Source: Rhyacophila brunnea (taxonomy: Eukaryota > Arthropoda > Insecta > Trichoptera > Rhyacophilidae). Taken from it: a stretch of DNA of 64,000 nucleotides. Positions 47,411 through 61,160 of the stretch are shown here, piece by piece. Numbering within the stretch: the first letter of the stretch is position 1; each line of letters opens with the position of its first letter. The notes beneath the pieces are model-generated. The model searched no databases. It was not told where the DNA came from and saw only the letters and a program-made list of their open reading frames with translations. The translations under genes and the position numbers were made by a program. The stretch is from NCBI GenBank assembly GCA_022495005.1, contig JAGYXB010001061.1, positions 1-64,000 of the forward strand. Reading direction: 5' to 3'.

Positions 47411-50400
47411 TTAGATGTGTTGATGAAGTTTTCTATACTGTTTTCGGAGATACTTTGGATTCAAATGGGATATTGGATAGGGCTAAAAGGGTAATGACAC
47501 AAGAAGCGCGAATTTTTTAATCATTTATTCAAAGATTGCAAATACTGTGTTTTGTATGATTGACATTTCACCTAAGTATGAACTGAGACAGAGAGATATA
47601 AGACTAAAATAGGTTGACATATTATCTTATATTACAGATAAAAAAAACTCAACATCAACACAATATGTTTGTTTAAAGTAGGTTGAACATTTCGTAATTT
47701 AATAACAATGCTATTTGAATATTTTTCGTTGTGGTTAGATATAAACTTGTGTGTGATAAGGTGCTTTATTAGTATTTGAACACTTTCATTTACATTATAA
47801 GTAGTCTATGAAGGCAAAGAAAATCATGTTAGCGTCGGTTGCAATTTAGTGCAAATGGTATATTTTTAGTTGGTAATCTATGTAGGTTTATTTGGTCATA
47901 ATAAATTGAGAATTTTCACAATAAAATCCACAATAGAAAAAGGATAACACAGATTCGATAGAGTAATAATATATTATAATATGCAAGTGTTTATTGAGAC
48001 AAAAATTTTAATTCAAATTAGACACAACATACATACATAATAAATGGATACAAATGTTATTAATTCTGTTAGTGACGGAAACAATCATTTATGTGATGAA
48101 AAATAAGCAGTTATATTAATCCTTATTATTTCATTAAAAACATACACAAATGACCATAATTAAGTCATTTGTCTGATTGTATAAAAATCTTTTTATAAAA
48201 AACGAAAGGAGAGATTTAAATTCTAAAGAAAAAGAGATAATTTTAATGAAAATATTTTTAAATCGTACTGATAACACAAGAATGAAACAATTCATGTTAA
48301 CCAGCAGGATTGGGATTGAGGTAGAAACACATTTTTGTACTTTGTTCTTATTTAATATAACTCCTCGTAGTGCTTATCGTGTCCATAGAGTCATAGAGTC
48401 ATAAGAAATAGAGTGGTACTGGACACATCCTTAGGAGGTAAATAACTTTATCAATATTCTAAAAGTGATAAAAATATTCAGAATCATACCAATTACAATT
48501 ACACTGATCCCAGGTTTTCATGACAAAAATCTCCCATAATTTCTACATCATTTTGATCCATCCACACCAGAGTTATTTTATGTTGGTAAATATACAACAT
48601 TTTAAGAAGAAACAATATGCTCACAAAATTTTGCAGTGAAATATTGATAGATATGAAAATATTCTAAATGAAAGAAAAAATGACTTACTAGAATAGTGTT
48701 TTCGCAAGATTTCTGTTATCGGTATTTGAAGTAACCGCTTTAGTTATAAGATGAGATCATTACGTATGTAAGGGCTGTAAAATAATCCCATAGACGGATG
48801 ATAAATTTAAAATTAGAAATGGGTTATGTATTGGTCATTTTAGGGCACTTTACTCAAAACATAGCAATGCCTAATAGAAAAACATTTAAGGGTGTAGCTA
48901 TGTTTCATTACTATAATTTCTCGTGTATATTTTTCTCTTCAAACAAAAAAATATGGATTTACCAAAACAATCAGAATAGATGTAAGTATTATATTTAACT
49001 TGACGATTACGTTCATACATCCGTAACATTTTTATGTTGGAAAATGAATGGGCGACGAATTTTGAAAATAGCATAACTGGTTATCTTTTAAAGCTTTTGT
49101 TACATTAAATTTTTTGATTTAGAATATTTCCTGATCCTTTCTAATTAATGTAAGTACAAAAAACCCGAATTTTGAAATACTTTTGACGGACTTAACATTT
49201 TCATTCAATATAGATTGATGAAATAAAACCTGCTAAATAGAACGATTAACAAAAAAATAAATTTAAGCTGTACGGTAAATTCGTTTGTTATTAATTATTA
49301 TCAAATGAAGGATTTATACGAATAGAGATTTAATTAGAAAATATAGAAACAAATATGAGTATATAAATAATCTTCATAAAATCAACAACAATAATAATTC
49401 AATCTGCGAATTTTTCTGTATTTTATATAATTATAAGTGTAAATAAAAAAAGTATGGCAGGATACGTTAAACAAGATTGTTCGTTTTCCGCGATCGATGC
49501 CCGCATATTTTATGAAGGTAGGTACGACAGAGTTTCATGATGTTACGCCCTCCGTCGACCGAAGAAAAATAATATTCAAAATGAAAATCGCAAACTGCAA
49601 ACATGTAAACTGTAAAGGAGCCCGCTCGAGACCCGGTGAACAACAAAAATAGTTTCAATAATTATTCAGATACAACAAACAAACAAACACATTTATTAAT
49701 ATATCAACCTTATAGTTAAATTCTTCTCATTATATTCCATAACATGTCCCCCACAGTTATTATTTTTATGTTGTAATTTGTTATGTACCTACTAAACACT
49801 AAAATATATTATATATACGTAAGTATATAAATGTATATTTATCCATGTAATTTAAAAAAGTCACTTGAAAATTTGTTAAAAGTCTCTAGAGCTTAATATT
49901 CCACTTGACGTAACACAATCACATATTCATATATTCACACCCATGTTAATCGGCCGCTCGGCGAGACACGGCTCGGGAACGGCGGAGTCAAATATAATGA
50001 CTCTACTTCTTCCACTGTTCACTGACTACTCGTTAATCATTAATACCATCATTGGCCAGAGAGAAACGTCCTTATACTCCCATAGAAATAAAACTTGTAA
50101 GAACAGTTATTACTATAATAATAATATTTACTAATAATAATAATAATAAAAAAATACAACAAAAAATAACTGGGCTTTCAAAGCATTCTTTACATAAAAC
50201 AACATTCAAGCTTGATTTTCACATCCTACACAAACATTTCTTATATATTTTTTTTCTTATACAAAAACCTTTCCACAAAGATAAACACTTCAGCATTCCA
50301 AAACAATCATACATATAGAATAAAAATAATATTATATTCACATACATAAACCATTTATTTATGCTTATGTACTTATGTTTACTGAAAAATCAGAAGAAAG

Positions 50401-51240
50401 CACTCTAGTATTTTATTCCTAGCATACAAATAAAATAATAAAAAAAATATCTCCCAAAAGCAACAATTTACATTCATATATTTATCAAAAAAAAGCAAAT
50501 CTTAATGTAGAATTAATTCTACTGAGAAACTTCATTCATCAAAAATTGACATTTAAACTTTAAATGAATACTAATATTGGAATAATTATTATCTTTCATT
50601 AATTTGTAATATTTTGTACACCTAACATTCTTCACCAGGTCGTATTTGAAAGCCCACATCCAGTCAAAAATTGACACGAGAGATCTTGAAAAGGGTTAAT
50701 TTTATACAATAATAATAATTCTATTGAAAAAATAATATAAGGGATAACATTTACTTTCAAGGTGAAATTAATATTACTATAACATTTTATTATAACTATT
50801 ACAAAACAAGGAAATATGAGATCTCGGGGCGAACATTCCGGCGACGCGGAACGATTCTTTTAATAAAACACATTAAAAATACTAAGTGACATTAAAAAGA
50901 GAAAGAAAAAACAGCTAAAAACCCACCGACAGAATGAAACAAAATATTAACCAGAATTTAAAACTAAAAAGATATTATTCTTGAAACTTATCGTAACATG
51001 GCATCTACAGCATCCCCGTACATGACTGAAATTCACAATAATTAAAAAAGAAAAAAAACTATCTGTTCCTTTGACCGAACCTTTCGATTGAAAAATGAAT
51101 CCTTCAACGCGAACGATTACAAATAGTAGCATTCAGGGCAATCCGTAAAACTTCTTCCGAACAATATATCTTTATAAAATGTCAAACTCTTTTTCTCTCC
51201 TTATGAATTTTGAAAAACAGAGTTGTCATCAGGACAAAAT
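47411..51240. other. Gene-free AT-rich interval, possible 3' UTR
   Basis: No gene, repeat family or RNA gene recognised. The interval is AT-rich with short ATT/AAT runs (50110-50150). If the exon candidate near 51.6 kb is real, part of this could be its 3' UTR. Confidence 0.35.
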
Positions 51241-51252
51241 CCCTGATACACT

Positions 51253-51668
51253 CTAAATTTTTATACCCTTTCCTGTTGTCCGTCGCGTTTGAAATTTTTT
51301 AAATTTAACAAACGTCAGACGGAACACGTTTTGTATCATCGACGTCGTCTTCTTAATTTTTTTGAGATTTACGCGTTGCGTCATCCATCTCACGGGAGGG
51401 TCGATAGTATATTTGTTAAAATGGCTCGGTGCGTCTCGGATAGCACGCTCAGGGCGGAGGTCGCATCGTCTGTTTGTATGAGCTGGCCGCCTCGGGTGGT
51501 GGACGGTCCAGCGGCTGGCGAGTCGCAGGGGGGCAAGGGCGGGGGCGACGAGGCGGGAGAGCGATGCGGTCCCCGATCGCCGACAGCCCATCACCAGCAA
51601 AAGACGGATAGCTCGCCCCCGTGTTCCGCTCCGCCGTGTCTCCACGCTGTCACCGCGCGCACCTTCAA
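51253..51668 (-). other. GC-rich patch, possible last exon of a minus-strand gene
   Basis: An abrupt GC-rich patch in AT-rich DNA, beginning on the minus strand right after a good acceptor (CCTTGTTTCAG at 51669-51679). Read in phase 0, 25 codons with mainly G or C at third positions run to a stop at 51591. In phase 2 a frame of 138 residues runs to 51253, very basic in its second half. No family is recognised for either. It may be a terminal exon whose upstream exons lie beyond the window, or only a GC-rich island. Confidence 0.3.
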
Positions 51669-52032
51669 CTGAAACAAGGCAAATGTCAAGATTAGTAATC
51701 AGGTAGTGCTCTCACGCCACATCATACACTTTAAGCTTGAGCCGTCGAGGAGTTTGGGGCAATCACCTCGCTATGTCGACTCGAGAATTGTACAACATAA
51801 TTTTAAAATATATTAATTCCGAGTGAGAGTGAGTTCAGTTCATTGACATATTAATATTGATTTAATGTGTATTCTACTAATGTGTCTACAGTTGTATAGT
51901 TATATTATAAAAATACATATGGTGGTATGTAGTTAAAAATGAACTCTACCTATATTGCAACAAGGGTGATTTTTACAGATGGCTTTGATCTATGCAAAAA
52001 GTCTCCACTTTAATGTTGAAATGTTGTGAGAT

Positions 52033-53240
52033 CAGGGGTAGCCAACCTGTTGCATATCATGCGCCAATTTTCTTCACAAACGAGTTCAGATGCGCCATAC
52101 AACTCAAGCACCTTTTCTACCTTTTTACGTTCACGGTTGGGGTTGGAAAATAGGGATAGGATCTGCTTCGCTTAGGGGAGGAAAAGGAATAACTCAATCA
52201 CGCAATTAAATTAATTAATTTATTCCAGTTCAAAAAACACACATTTATTGGAGCACCAATCTACAATATTCAGAAATGGTCTCTTGGACGAGAGGGTGAT
52301 CGCTGTCATGGACCCCACTGATGGTGCTACAGCTGCCGGAGAGTCTCGTTTGGTGAAGATAACTCTGGACCACAGTTGTTAGGTGTGATGAGAGAGAGAG
52401 AGAACTCTGAGCGGGATGGAGCACTGAGAGCTTATGAGCATTTGGATTTCGCTAGTCTTTCAATGTTTGGTGTTAAATTTGTTACTGAGAGCAGCAGAGA
52501 ATTCTTCAAATTTGAATCAGTTATTCGCGACCTTGTTTTACTTTTAATCAATTTCTTGGATGAAAATGCTTGTTCACATCTGTATGTCGATCCAAAGTGA
52601 CATATATAACTTTTTGCAAATTTTCTTAGCTCCGAGAAATGTTCACATGGCAATGAACGCCAGAAATTAATTATGTCAGAAGCATTTTGATCTGGAGAAA
52701 TCTCATCAAATTTCATTTTCAATAATGAATTTGTTTTTAAATCAATCAGTTCCATTTGCACGTTACTATGCATCCGCATTAAATTTGGTTCACTAAGTGA
52801 AAATGGGTTTATAAATGCGAGCATGCAGTTTTCTTCTTTAGCAAAATCATGAAAACAACTTTCAAATGACCCTTGCAATATCTTGATTTTTTTCAATATA
52901 TTTGGTCAAATTGCTATTATCCGCAGCACATAGGTATATTCTGCTCTTTTAAGTGTGGAAATTGACTCAAATCCTCATTTTCTAACAGAAACAGTTTTAA
53001 TTTAAATAATTTATTCTTGCCTTGTAGTTTTAAATTTAGATCATTGGGTTGGCTAGTAATATCAACTAAAAATGCCAAATCAAAGAGCCAGTTGTTGTCA
53101 AATAATAGGGTTCTTTCATCAGGTAATTCATTTTCCTGTTCTAAAAAATTAGAAAAGTATTTTTCAATTTTCAAAATCTACTCAGAACCCGTCCTTAAAT
53201 TGCGTTTTTCCGAAAGTTTAGTCTTAATATACACTGGCTC
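52033..53240 (-). pseudogene. hAT transposase fragment (GTF2IRD2/Charlie-like)
   Basis: The downstream end has the hAT terminus CAGGGGTAGCCAACCTG at 52033. Upstream on the minus strand are transposase pieces: NNWLFDLAFLVDITSQ and LNLKLQGKNKL (53174-52917), then, after a frame break, FGSTYRCEQAFSSKKLIKSKTRSRITD (dimerisation region, 52896-52432). These match hAT transposases of the kind fused in GTF2IRD2. The 5' half and the other terminus are gone, and there are stops and a frameshift. Confidence 0.8.
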
Positions 53241-53920
53241 TCAGGTAAAGCTTTTATGATATACCTACATAATATTATATTAATTATAAAATTAGGAAGG
53301 TACCAATAATATATTATAAATTATTATACAAATAAGTACAATCTAAAACACCTGAATATACTTACATACATTCACGCAACGAAATCATTATTTATTTTTC
53401 ACTTCTGACGCGTTCAAACATTAGCAACACAAAGTATAAAGAAAATATTGACATTAATCATTCGAAAATTCTGATAGCATTCAATGTATTTATTTACTTA
53501 TTATGCTAAAAACCTTATCTCTCCCTTTTTCCATTTCACTTAGTAAACTCAATGATACGTAAAACGAAATCAAATCAACCGTTGATAAAAAAAACGAGTT
53601 TCCCGCGAAACGAAAGGTCAGTTGGGTTTATCTATGAAATGAAAATCAACACAAGAGTGGGAAATTTTAACATGAAAAGTTTATTAACAATGCCTTTAAT
53701 CAAGTCTCATTAAATATGTAGATAAATTCACTACGATTTATGGACAACCTACCCATAAACGAAAGGTCTATTATATTATTAATCTGTTGTGTATATCATA
53801 TTATATTCTTTACATAATATATTGTTATGATTAGGGATATAAATCCGTTAAAATAAAAATATATTTCGTAAGTTGAGAAAAATATGTCTTTTTTATATAC
53901 TTAATCTGCTCTATAATAAT

Positions 53921-54283
53921 CATCGCCCGCTGCTGACGCGTCGGCTTATAATGTAGTGGGGCCCAGGTTCGAATCCTGGGTCTAGCAAATACAAATATTA
54001 TTTTTCAATGTGTGTTTGAAGTCAGTGTATGGTTATAGATATACCATCATAATTCGTCCGGTACTCAAATTTAGAACCAAGCTCATCACAGTATAAAAAG
54101 TATTGAATGATAAGTCAAATGTTAGCATGTGGAGTCCTCACTCAGCAGACAACTTATACTGAAGGATATATTATATTCTATAACATCCATTTTTCGTAAA
54201 AATACAAAATCTGTCTTCACTCTGTGGTGGTGACCCATATGATATTCTTAGGATCGGACATTGTAAAAAATATATATAAAAAG
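53921..54283 (+). mobile_element. tRNA-derived SINE, copy 2 with insert
   Basis: B box GGTTCGAATCC at 53966-53976 with the same downstream bases (TGGGTCT.GCAA) as the copy at 4.9-5.1 kb. The 3' parts also align: CATCCATTTTTCGTAAAAA, CAAAATCTGTC, CACTCTGTGG, CCCATATGAT and TTAGGATCGGACAT. About 160 bases in the middle (54030-54180) are absent from copy 1. Confidence 0.7.
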
Positions 54284-54973
54284 ATTAAAAAAAACCCTTT
54301 CTTTATTTCCCTGTTTACTCAGAGACTTTAAATTCTGTACACATAATATACTAAAGCGATGACTATACATTATATTCAAATTTCGATGACGGTAGTGTAT
54401 TTTCAAACATGAAGTCTCAGCGTTCACATAAAAAAACCAAAAAAAATGTTAATGATCCTATCGATCTGCAATGTTCACAAATATAGGTATTCCTCGTGGA
54501 CGGTTTATAGATAGAAATATATAAAAATAAATATTGAAAAGTTGATCTACATTTCGAGATAATGGAACTTCCAATATTGCATTAATACGTGTCAACATTT
54601 TGCACGTGTAGCGGATACTTGCGGGGGTCAAAGGTGGCCAGTGGGGCGGTCTCCACATCAATATTAGATACCTATATAAAAAGTAATCCTGAAATTTTGA
54701 AATTGAGTGCAATCCCGTAATTAGATAAGTTAGTTATAAAAAGATTCATCATTGATCATACGTGAAAAAAAATGATAGATCACATTAATGTGTCTTATTT
54801 ATTTAACTGCAATGACAGTATGCTATTTATTGTGCATTGGCTAGTTCTACTGGAAAAGTCACTTACGGAATAAGAAAGCACAAATTAATGTATCTATCAC
54901 AAGTTTAGTGAGCGAGTAGAAAACATTTATAATTCACGGGAATTTAAATTACGGACATTATTATGCCAAGAGA

Positions 54974-55110
54974 AGTCGCAGTGGCGTGCGGCTTGTACTG
55001 AGCGAAGGGGGCAAACTCGGAAATCAATCTGCGGATATTGAATTTGCCAGGCGAAATCGCCGGATACGGGAATTCACCCACCTCGACTGCTCGCAGACTA
55101 AAATGTAGGC
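54974..55110. mobile_element. Orphan hAT-like end
   Basis: CAGTGGCGTGCGGCTTGTAC near 54980 has the CAGTGGCG terminus shared by several hAT elements in this window. No partner end or duplication was found. Confidence 0.35.
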
Positions 55111-55796
55111 ACCGAAGCCTTGCCATACGACAACAAAGGAGGGCTATTTTTCACTATTACATTTTCCACATATTCTGTCGTACGTCTTCACAAAGTAACA
55201 TAATATACTGGAGTTTGTAATAAATGAAATATTGGCGAATAACGAACAAAGAATATTAAAAAAACGCTCTCTATTTCAAATGTAAGCATAATACGCTCCA
55301 GCCGAAGCAAAATTGTCGAAACAAATTAGGCTGAACATAATGGAATATGTATTATGGTTCGATATTGGCGAAAAAAAAATCGACAGTTTTATATCTCTAG
55401 TTACCGTCGTTTATCATTTATAAGAAGAGTCCTTAATCCGAGCGAGGTATCATTAAGATTTATTTTTGCCAATCTTGATTTCGGAGTGGACAAGATTTTT
55501 TTTTGAAGGAACCCCAGCCCGCTAGGACAAAAAAATAATTTCGGGAAGAAAGGCTTAAAAATGGTCTCAGCCAAGGGGAATTGTACAGATTTTTTGTGAT
55601 GAAAACCTGAAAGAAAACTCTGGACTCTTGGCGAAACTTGGCGCACATAAAAATATATACCCCAAAGAAGTAGAATATAAGTTTCATTTATTATTATGTA
55701 GAGATAGATGGAGGCAAAACATAATATGAAAGTGAAGCGAAAAAACGACCTCTGCGCATCTAATCTGTAGACAAGGTTGTTATCGACGGCTATCGA

Positions 55797-55972
55797 CGGT
55801 AGTTTATCGTATGTATGTATTGAGGCGGTTAATTGTTACAATAAGTTAACCGTCTGAACTGTCAAAATGTGCCATGTTTTTAGAGCGAGACAATTTTGAC
55901 AGTTTAGACGGCTAACTTATTGTAACAAATAATACCGTAATACATATATGATAAACTACCCTAGATATATAA
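55797..55972. repeat. Fold-back element, second copy of the 47 kb family
   Basis: Arms GGTAGTTTATCGTATGTATG.. and the inverted ..CATATATGATAAACTACC enclose a second inverted pair, GTTACAATAAGTTAACCGTC and its inverse. The whole 176 bases can form one long hairpin with a loop near 55873-55890. Confidence 0.75.
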
Positions 55973-56237
55973 AGTTTTAAATATACTATTTAAATTCATT
56001 GTCATTTCCCAGCGAATCCGACTAGATTCAGGCACTTAATTGTGAATTATGGTGGTAGTGCTGCTAGTTATTGATTATCTTCAAATGCAATGCGGTATCC
56101 TGTTCGCAATAAATGAATACTTCGATTGCATATTTCGTTCAAATTATTAACATTTATTTTAATACGCAACAATCATCATTTTCTACAAACAGTAGATACT
56201 ATAATATTGCAATCGAAGAATGAGCAATAACTAGCAC

Positions 56238-56566
56238 CACGGCCCCCACAAGGGGGGGGGGGGGGCTGACAGGGCTCTTTAGCTGGGGGCCCGGGCTCAG
56301 GAGGGGACCGGCGAGGCGAGTAGACCAGATACCTAAGTGAGATAAACACAAATCACAAATTTGCTTTAATTGTAAAAAAAAAAAATAGATAGGATGTATT
56401 GAAATATACAATAAAACGCTAAATATACACATTAATTTTACCGCGTACCTACACCATTTGGAAAACGCTACTGTAGAGCGTTACACTGCCTTCATCCTTA
56501 GCGATAGGTAGGGGGGCCCGCCAAAGATCCTAGCCTGGGGGCCCGCTTCACGATGTGGGGCCCATG
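56238..56566. mobile_element. Intact CATGG-family MITE, perfect 8-bp TSD
   Basis: 329 bp with ends CACGGCCCCCACAAGG and the reverse complement of CATGGGCCCCACATCG. The exact duplication ACTAGCAC flanks it at 56230-56237 and 56567-56574. GC-rich arms surround an AT-rich core. An 8-base duplication and CA..TG termini fit the hAT superfamily, but the terminus is unlike the CAGTG type. Other copies lie at 27089-28318 and 19440-19559. Confidence 0.88.
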
Positions 56567-56619
56567 ACTAGCACTACCATCGAAGTCACTCTTTTCCGTC
56601 ATACTATTATTATATAGCG

Positions 56620-57010
56620 TTAGTCGCGTCAGGATTGAAATCGACCTTATTGAAATGCCGATCTGTATGGGCGAAGTCGAATAATATCAGTCAACAACTC
56701 GTCACAGAGGGCAGGACCGCAGCCAGACGTTTTGGGCGTCGCGCCGGTTAAAGACATTCATTCCGTTTAATTTCATCCGGCGACGTGAAGGAATCACGGA
56801 CGGGAGTAATTTTATTTTACTATCAGTCGCCGCTCTGATGGGACACGTCGCCGTTCCGATCAATGCAATCGGAGATGTTCATTACGCGGAATGAAAACGA
56901 ATTCAGCAGTTTTCTGAATATTTGAATTAGGTGGATGCAGCGCGGGGGGTTAACGGGGCAGCAATAATCAAAAGTGGCCATCTCCACGACATGTCAAACG
57001 AGCGTCTGAA
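56620..57010. other. GC-rich non-coding island
   Basis: Mixed GC-rich sequence with no repeats and no sustained frame (for example CCGGCGACGTGAAGG and GTCGCCGCTCTGATGG). It contrasts with the AT-rich surroundings. It could be a conserved regulatory element or an uncharacterised exon. Confidence 0.35.
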
Positions 57011-57049
57011 TTAGGGACAGCAACCATAGAAAGAATTTTCAATTCCGGG

Positions 57050-60000
57050 AATACGAATAAGTATGGTATTTTCTCAATCCCGGAATCGCACAAGATTTTT
57101 CCCATTTTACAACGTTTTTATTAGCTCGTATTCTTATTTGTCCGGTACAAATCTTGCAATCGATATTTAACTAACTTCCCGACTAGCCAGACATTTGAAA
57201 CTTTTAGAATATATCAGAACACGATGCCAATGAATTCTTTTAATACTTTTAGCCATCTTTAAGTATAATTGAATTCATTTTTAGTTAATTCTGTTTTGTA
57301 TGAAAAGTTATTTCGATACCATTATTGGTTGTTAGGGGGTCCTAGCAACTAAATTATTAAATAATATATTCGTGCGTTACTATGGAAATCAATATGAAAT
57401 GACATTTCATTATTCAGTATTTCTATCAAGCACAAATTTTTTTGATCGTTTAAGCTAGTCAAGTCAAGTTTATATGATTCAACAGAAAATTTATAAAAAC
57501 GTTGTATATAAAAAGTTCTTTTTATTTTGTAATTATTTTTTTTATTTTATAACTATGCATATTTTTTGATGTTTTCCATGATCATATTATGAAAGTTAGG
57601 GGAGTATTTATTTAATTAATAAACCAACCATTTTCGTTAAATTACACTATAGTTAGTTGAGGAACATGTCTTTCTTTTATTGTCAAAAATCAAATAAAAA
57701 ACGATTTCTAAAACTCGAAATGTGAAGTTTTGATCTACAATCAAATGATTTGAAATATTTTCCACTATCCACTAACCCTGATTCGCTATACATTATATAA
57801 ACCACTGCAAGTATAATAATTATTGATTGAATGATACCTTAACCGCTTAACCTGATCCAAAACGCGTCAAAATTCATAAACTACAAGAGCTATATGACGT
57901 ACACGCAATAGTAAAGCGTTTTCTTGTGGTTCCTGTTAATAATTTCTAAAGGCTGTATGGTACAGGGAAACAAATCACCTATTAAACTATGTTATAATTT
58001 AATACACGATACATGATGAGTTTTCTCCATCTACACAACGGAAATAAATGATAGCAGCTTCGTTTTTATGGATATTTTCGAGATTACTAGTGGTCGGGCT
58101 GTGTTATCGATTTCATGATTTTGTCAACTGCAAACGACAAATAGAATAAGTAGGTACTAAAACCATTTACATTAACTTCAGGAACTAGTATTGCTGCACC
58201 GGTACCACATACCTTCCGTGTTTGTTCCTCAAATGTTAAAATACAACGATAGGTACCTATCTCGAAATCAATGAGAATGACAAACACGAGCAATTTATTT
58301 CACTATTCTGTATTGTGTTCTAGCCACGACTTTAAATACTAAGCCATATTTACAGTATAAAATCACTTAAAGACGTGCGTTATCTATCAGGGCATTTAAA
58401 AACGTTAGTGTGTGCCAAATTCAATCCTCAGTACACAATTTTAAGCTATCCTCAAAAGAGGAACTTAAAACAGTGTGGTTTCCAGATCAATCCGAAAATT
58501 ACATAATATTATACAAAGATTTAGTCCCTACTTTCTATCACATATCGAGTTTCGATCAATAAATATACCGTGAATTTAGTTTTTAATTTATAATTTTATT
58601 TCATTGAAATTTCCTACAAGTTGAAAGATAAAAAGGTCGGTATACCAATTGTCTTTTTAGCGCCAAAATCATAATAACTGTACGACCAAAGTATATATTT
58701 GATACAAAGTAATTCAATATATTAACGGAAGAACACTTTTTAAACTAAAGCAATACTTATTGTAAAATAGGGTATTATAAAAAGGTGCATAATACTAATG
58801 CAATACAATAATTGTAATATTATTATTAATTATTATTATAATAATATCGGTTTCGTCAAATATTTTTCACTAATTTCACCGTAAAAAGGATTATAGTTGA
58901 ATCATCACCACGGTATAACCTTTTCTGATGCAATTTCGGAACACAACAAATATATTAAGTATAAATAACCTAACTTAAAAATAACTAATTTTCAGCATAG
59001 CCTCCTTAACGCTCGTACATAAAATAATTGATATGCTTTATAACAGTTGAATACATCCAAATTTAAATAATCGCCGTGTTATGTAATTTAGAAACTAATT
59101 TAAAATACATTATCCCAACAGTCTCAGTGCAAACTTAAAATGATAGAAAAGCTTTTTTGTCAAAGTTTCTATTGCAAGGAAAGCGCTCCGTTTCCCCATG
59201 CTAGAGATAAAAGTTTACGCGTTAAGTTTATCAGCGTCCCCGACTTCGTCACTCACTGATGCTAAATTGAGGTGCTTAGATTTTATGAAGCTGAGAATCA
59301 CTTTCTCCAAAGTCACTGTGATGCGATCTACTAAAAAGAAACAACTTGTCATCAAAAAAATCGATTAGTCTTTCGATGTAGTCGGTAAATACACCGGACT
59401 AAGTCGTAATGGTTCGCTATGAGCTTTAAGCTTTTGGAAGGAATCCCGATAAACAACCCGTTCCGATAAACACATTAGGTACTGCAATCGGTTCTACAAT
59501 GAGATTGAAACATATAATGTAGGTACAACAGGCATGTCCAACTTTAACTAGGCAAGCACTCTGCCGTTGCAAATCTTCAGCATGAATAAACGTCATTTAG
59601 CTAAGGACACCGAGGCTTTACAAATTGAACAACAACACTTACTTGTCTTTCACTATCATACATAAATATTCAATTTAACAATACAAAGTTTCTATCTTTT
59701 TTTGGCACTCATTGTCACACTGTGTGCAATGAGCCTACTCCGTGACGGTAATGGGAAACTACAATTTAGTATAAAGCGCGAAGATTGACATACCTATTCT
59801 CTTTCTCTTACGCCTGCGGCAGGAAGTGAGTGACGCAATACGAATCCAGTGATACTTCCGCATGGTTAATTTGAAAACGACTTACACATAATCTGGCCAA
59901 GGATATAACATCAGGAATAGTTGATCCCTTTTAAAATCTCAATGAAATTATATTATATAACAACTGAATGTACACGCTTACGGTGCGAACGACCAAAAAT

Positions 60001-60840
60001 CCATCCAGCAAATGACGTGTTCGACATGCCTGATGTAAAAGACGATAACATGATTCCTTGTCACTTTACAATATCCTGTTACATATTTACCGCAGCGTTA
60101 TGGAAATATCAATGATATGGTTTAAGTTTAGACAATATAATGAAACGTGGAAAAAATATCAGCCATCTTGTAGTTGTAAGTGTGGAATGAAGACTGATAT
60201 TGAAAAATTTACCCCCTCGCTGTATGGCTATTGTTTTAAAATATTTTAGCACCCAGAAAAGATATTTAGCGAAATGGATAAATCGATCGAATGTAATTTC
60301 AACAAAACACAATTATTGCGATGGTAATATATTGACGTCATTAAATTACGGTGACCTTTTGGTTTCCTGCGTTGTGTCGTAGTTCTTTACCAACCCGCGC
60401 TTGTCCCTTATTTGAAAATACTAAAATATAAATTCTAAAATCGAAAGAGTAATAGGTACCAACTATCAAAAAAACCCTCTGTTAGGAAACGTTCGAAGAC
60501 TCAGAAGGGAATATTTTTAACCTAGCACAGAGTAGCTAAAAACGAACTTTATTTATTATTATTCGTCACACATCAGTAATGTATGGTCACCGACGTAATT
60601 ATAATATAATTTTGAACAATCGACTATCGTTATTTATTTAGCAGGGGATGATAGCCACTCACAAATTGTGTTGGAGTTCTGCAAACATTGTGATGTTTAG
60701 TAAAATGGTTTATACGTAGAGTGAATCTACCTACTGCCTACCTACACTTTAGGCGCCATTTTCAACATATACCGAAGTTCATTCAATTTAAGGCCTAAGC
60801 GGAGGGTCACTGATTACATTATATTTCCCTGAACCTTATC
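57050..60840. other. Gene-free AT-rich interval
   Basis: No gene, RNA gene or repeat recognised. Frames are short, and the longest ones lack any family signature. Confidence 0.4.
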
Positions 60841-60849
60841 GCGTCTTCA

Positions 60850-61160
60850 TCAGAGCAAAGGTCCACGGTCCGTCGCCGACCGACGTCCGACGTCATCCCC
60901 GTCACGAGTAGTTGTGGAGCGTGTAGTGCGCCTAAATTTTCGCCGGGGATAAATTCGGAGGAAATGAGCCGTGATAAGCATTGCCAATTTCCTGCCGCGG
61001 GCGGGCGGGGGCGCGAGCGGGCGTCGGCGTCGGCTAATCCGAAACCGGGGCTCTAATTTTAAATTGCGAATTTTAGATTTCCGCTTCCGCGAGTGGAGTT
61101 TCCCGCCATTCGCCGTGCTGCGGAATTCCCCGCGAGGCGAATTTATTGTGTTATTACTTG
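60850..61160. other. GC-rich non-coding island
   Basis: A sharp GC-rich patch (GACCGACGTCCGACGTCATC, GGGCGGGCGGGGGCG) with several CpG. Reading frames here lose all structure on leaving the patch, so coding is doubtful. Similar islands occur at 56620-57010 and 63130-63290. Confidence 0.35.

Noticed and set aside
51253..51645. 130-residue basic reading frame as a gene
   Set aside because: It begins at a non-ATG codon, its second half is low-complexity lysine/arginine from AT-rich DNA, and no family is recognised. Kept only as an exon candidate.
53920..53990. Possible tRNA gene on the plus strand
   Set aside because: Only the B-box half is tRNA-like; the 5' half does not fold and the SINE body follows.
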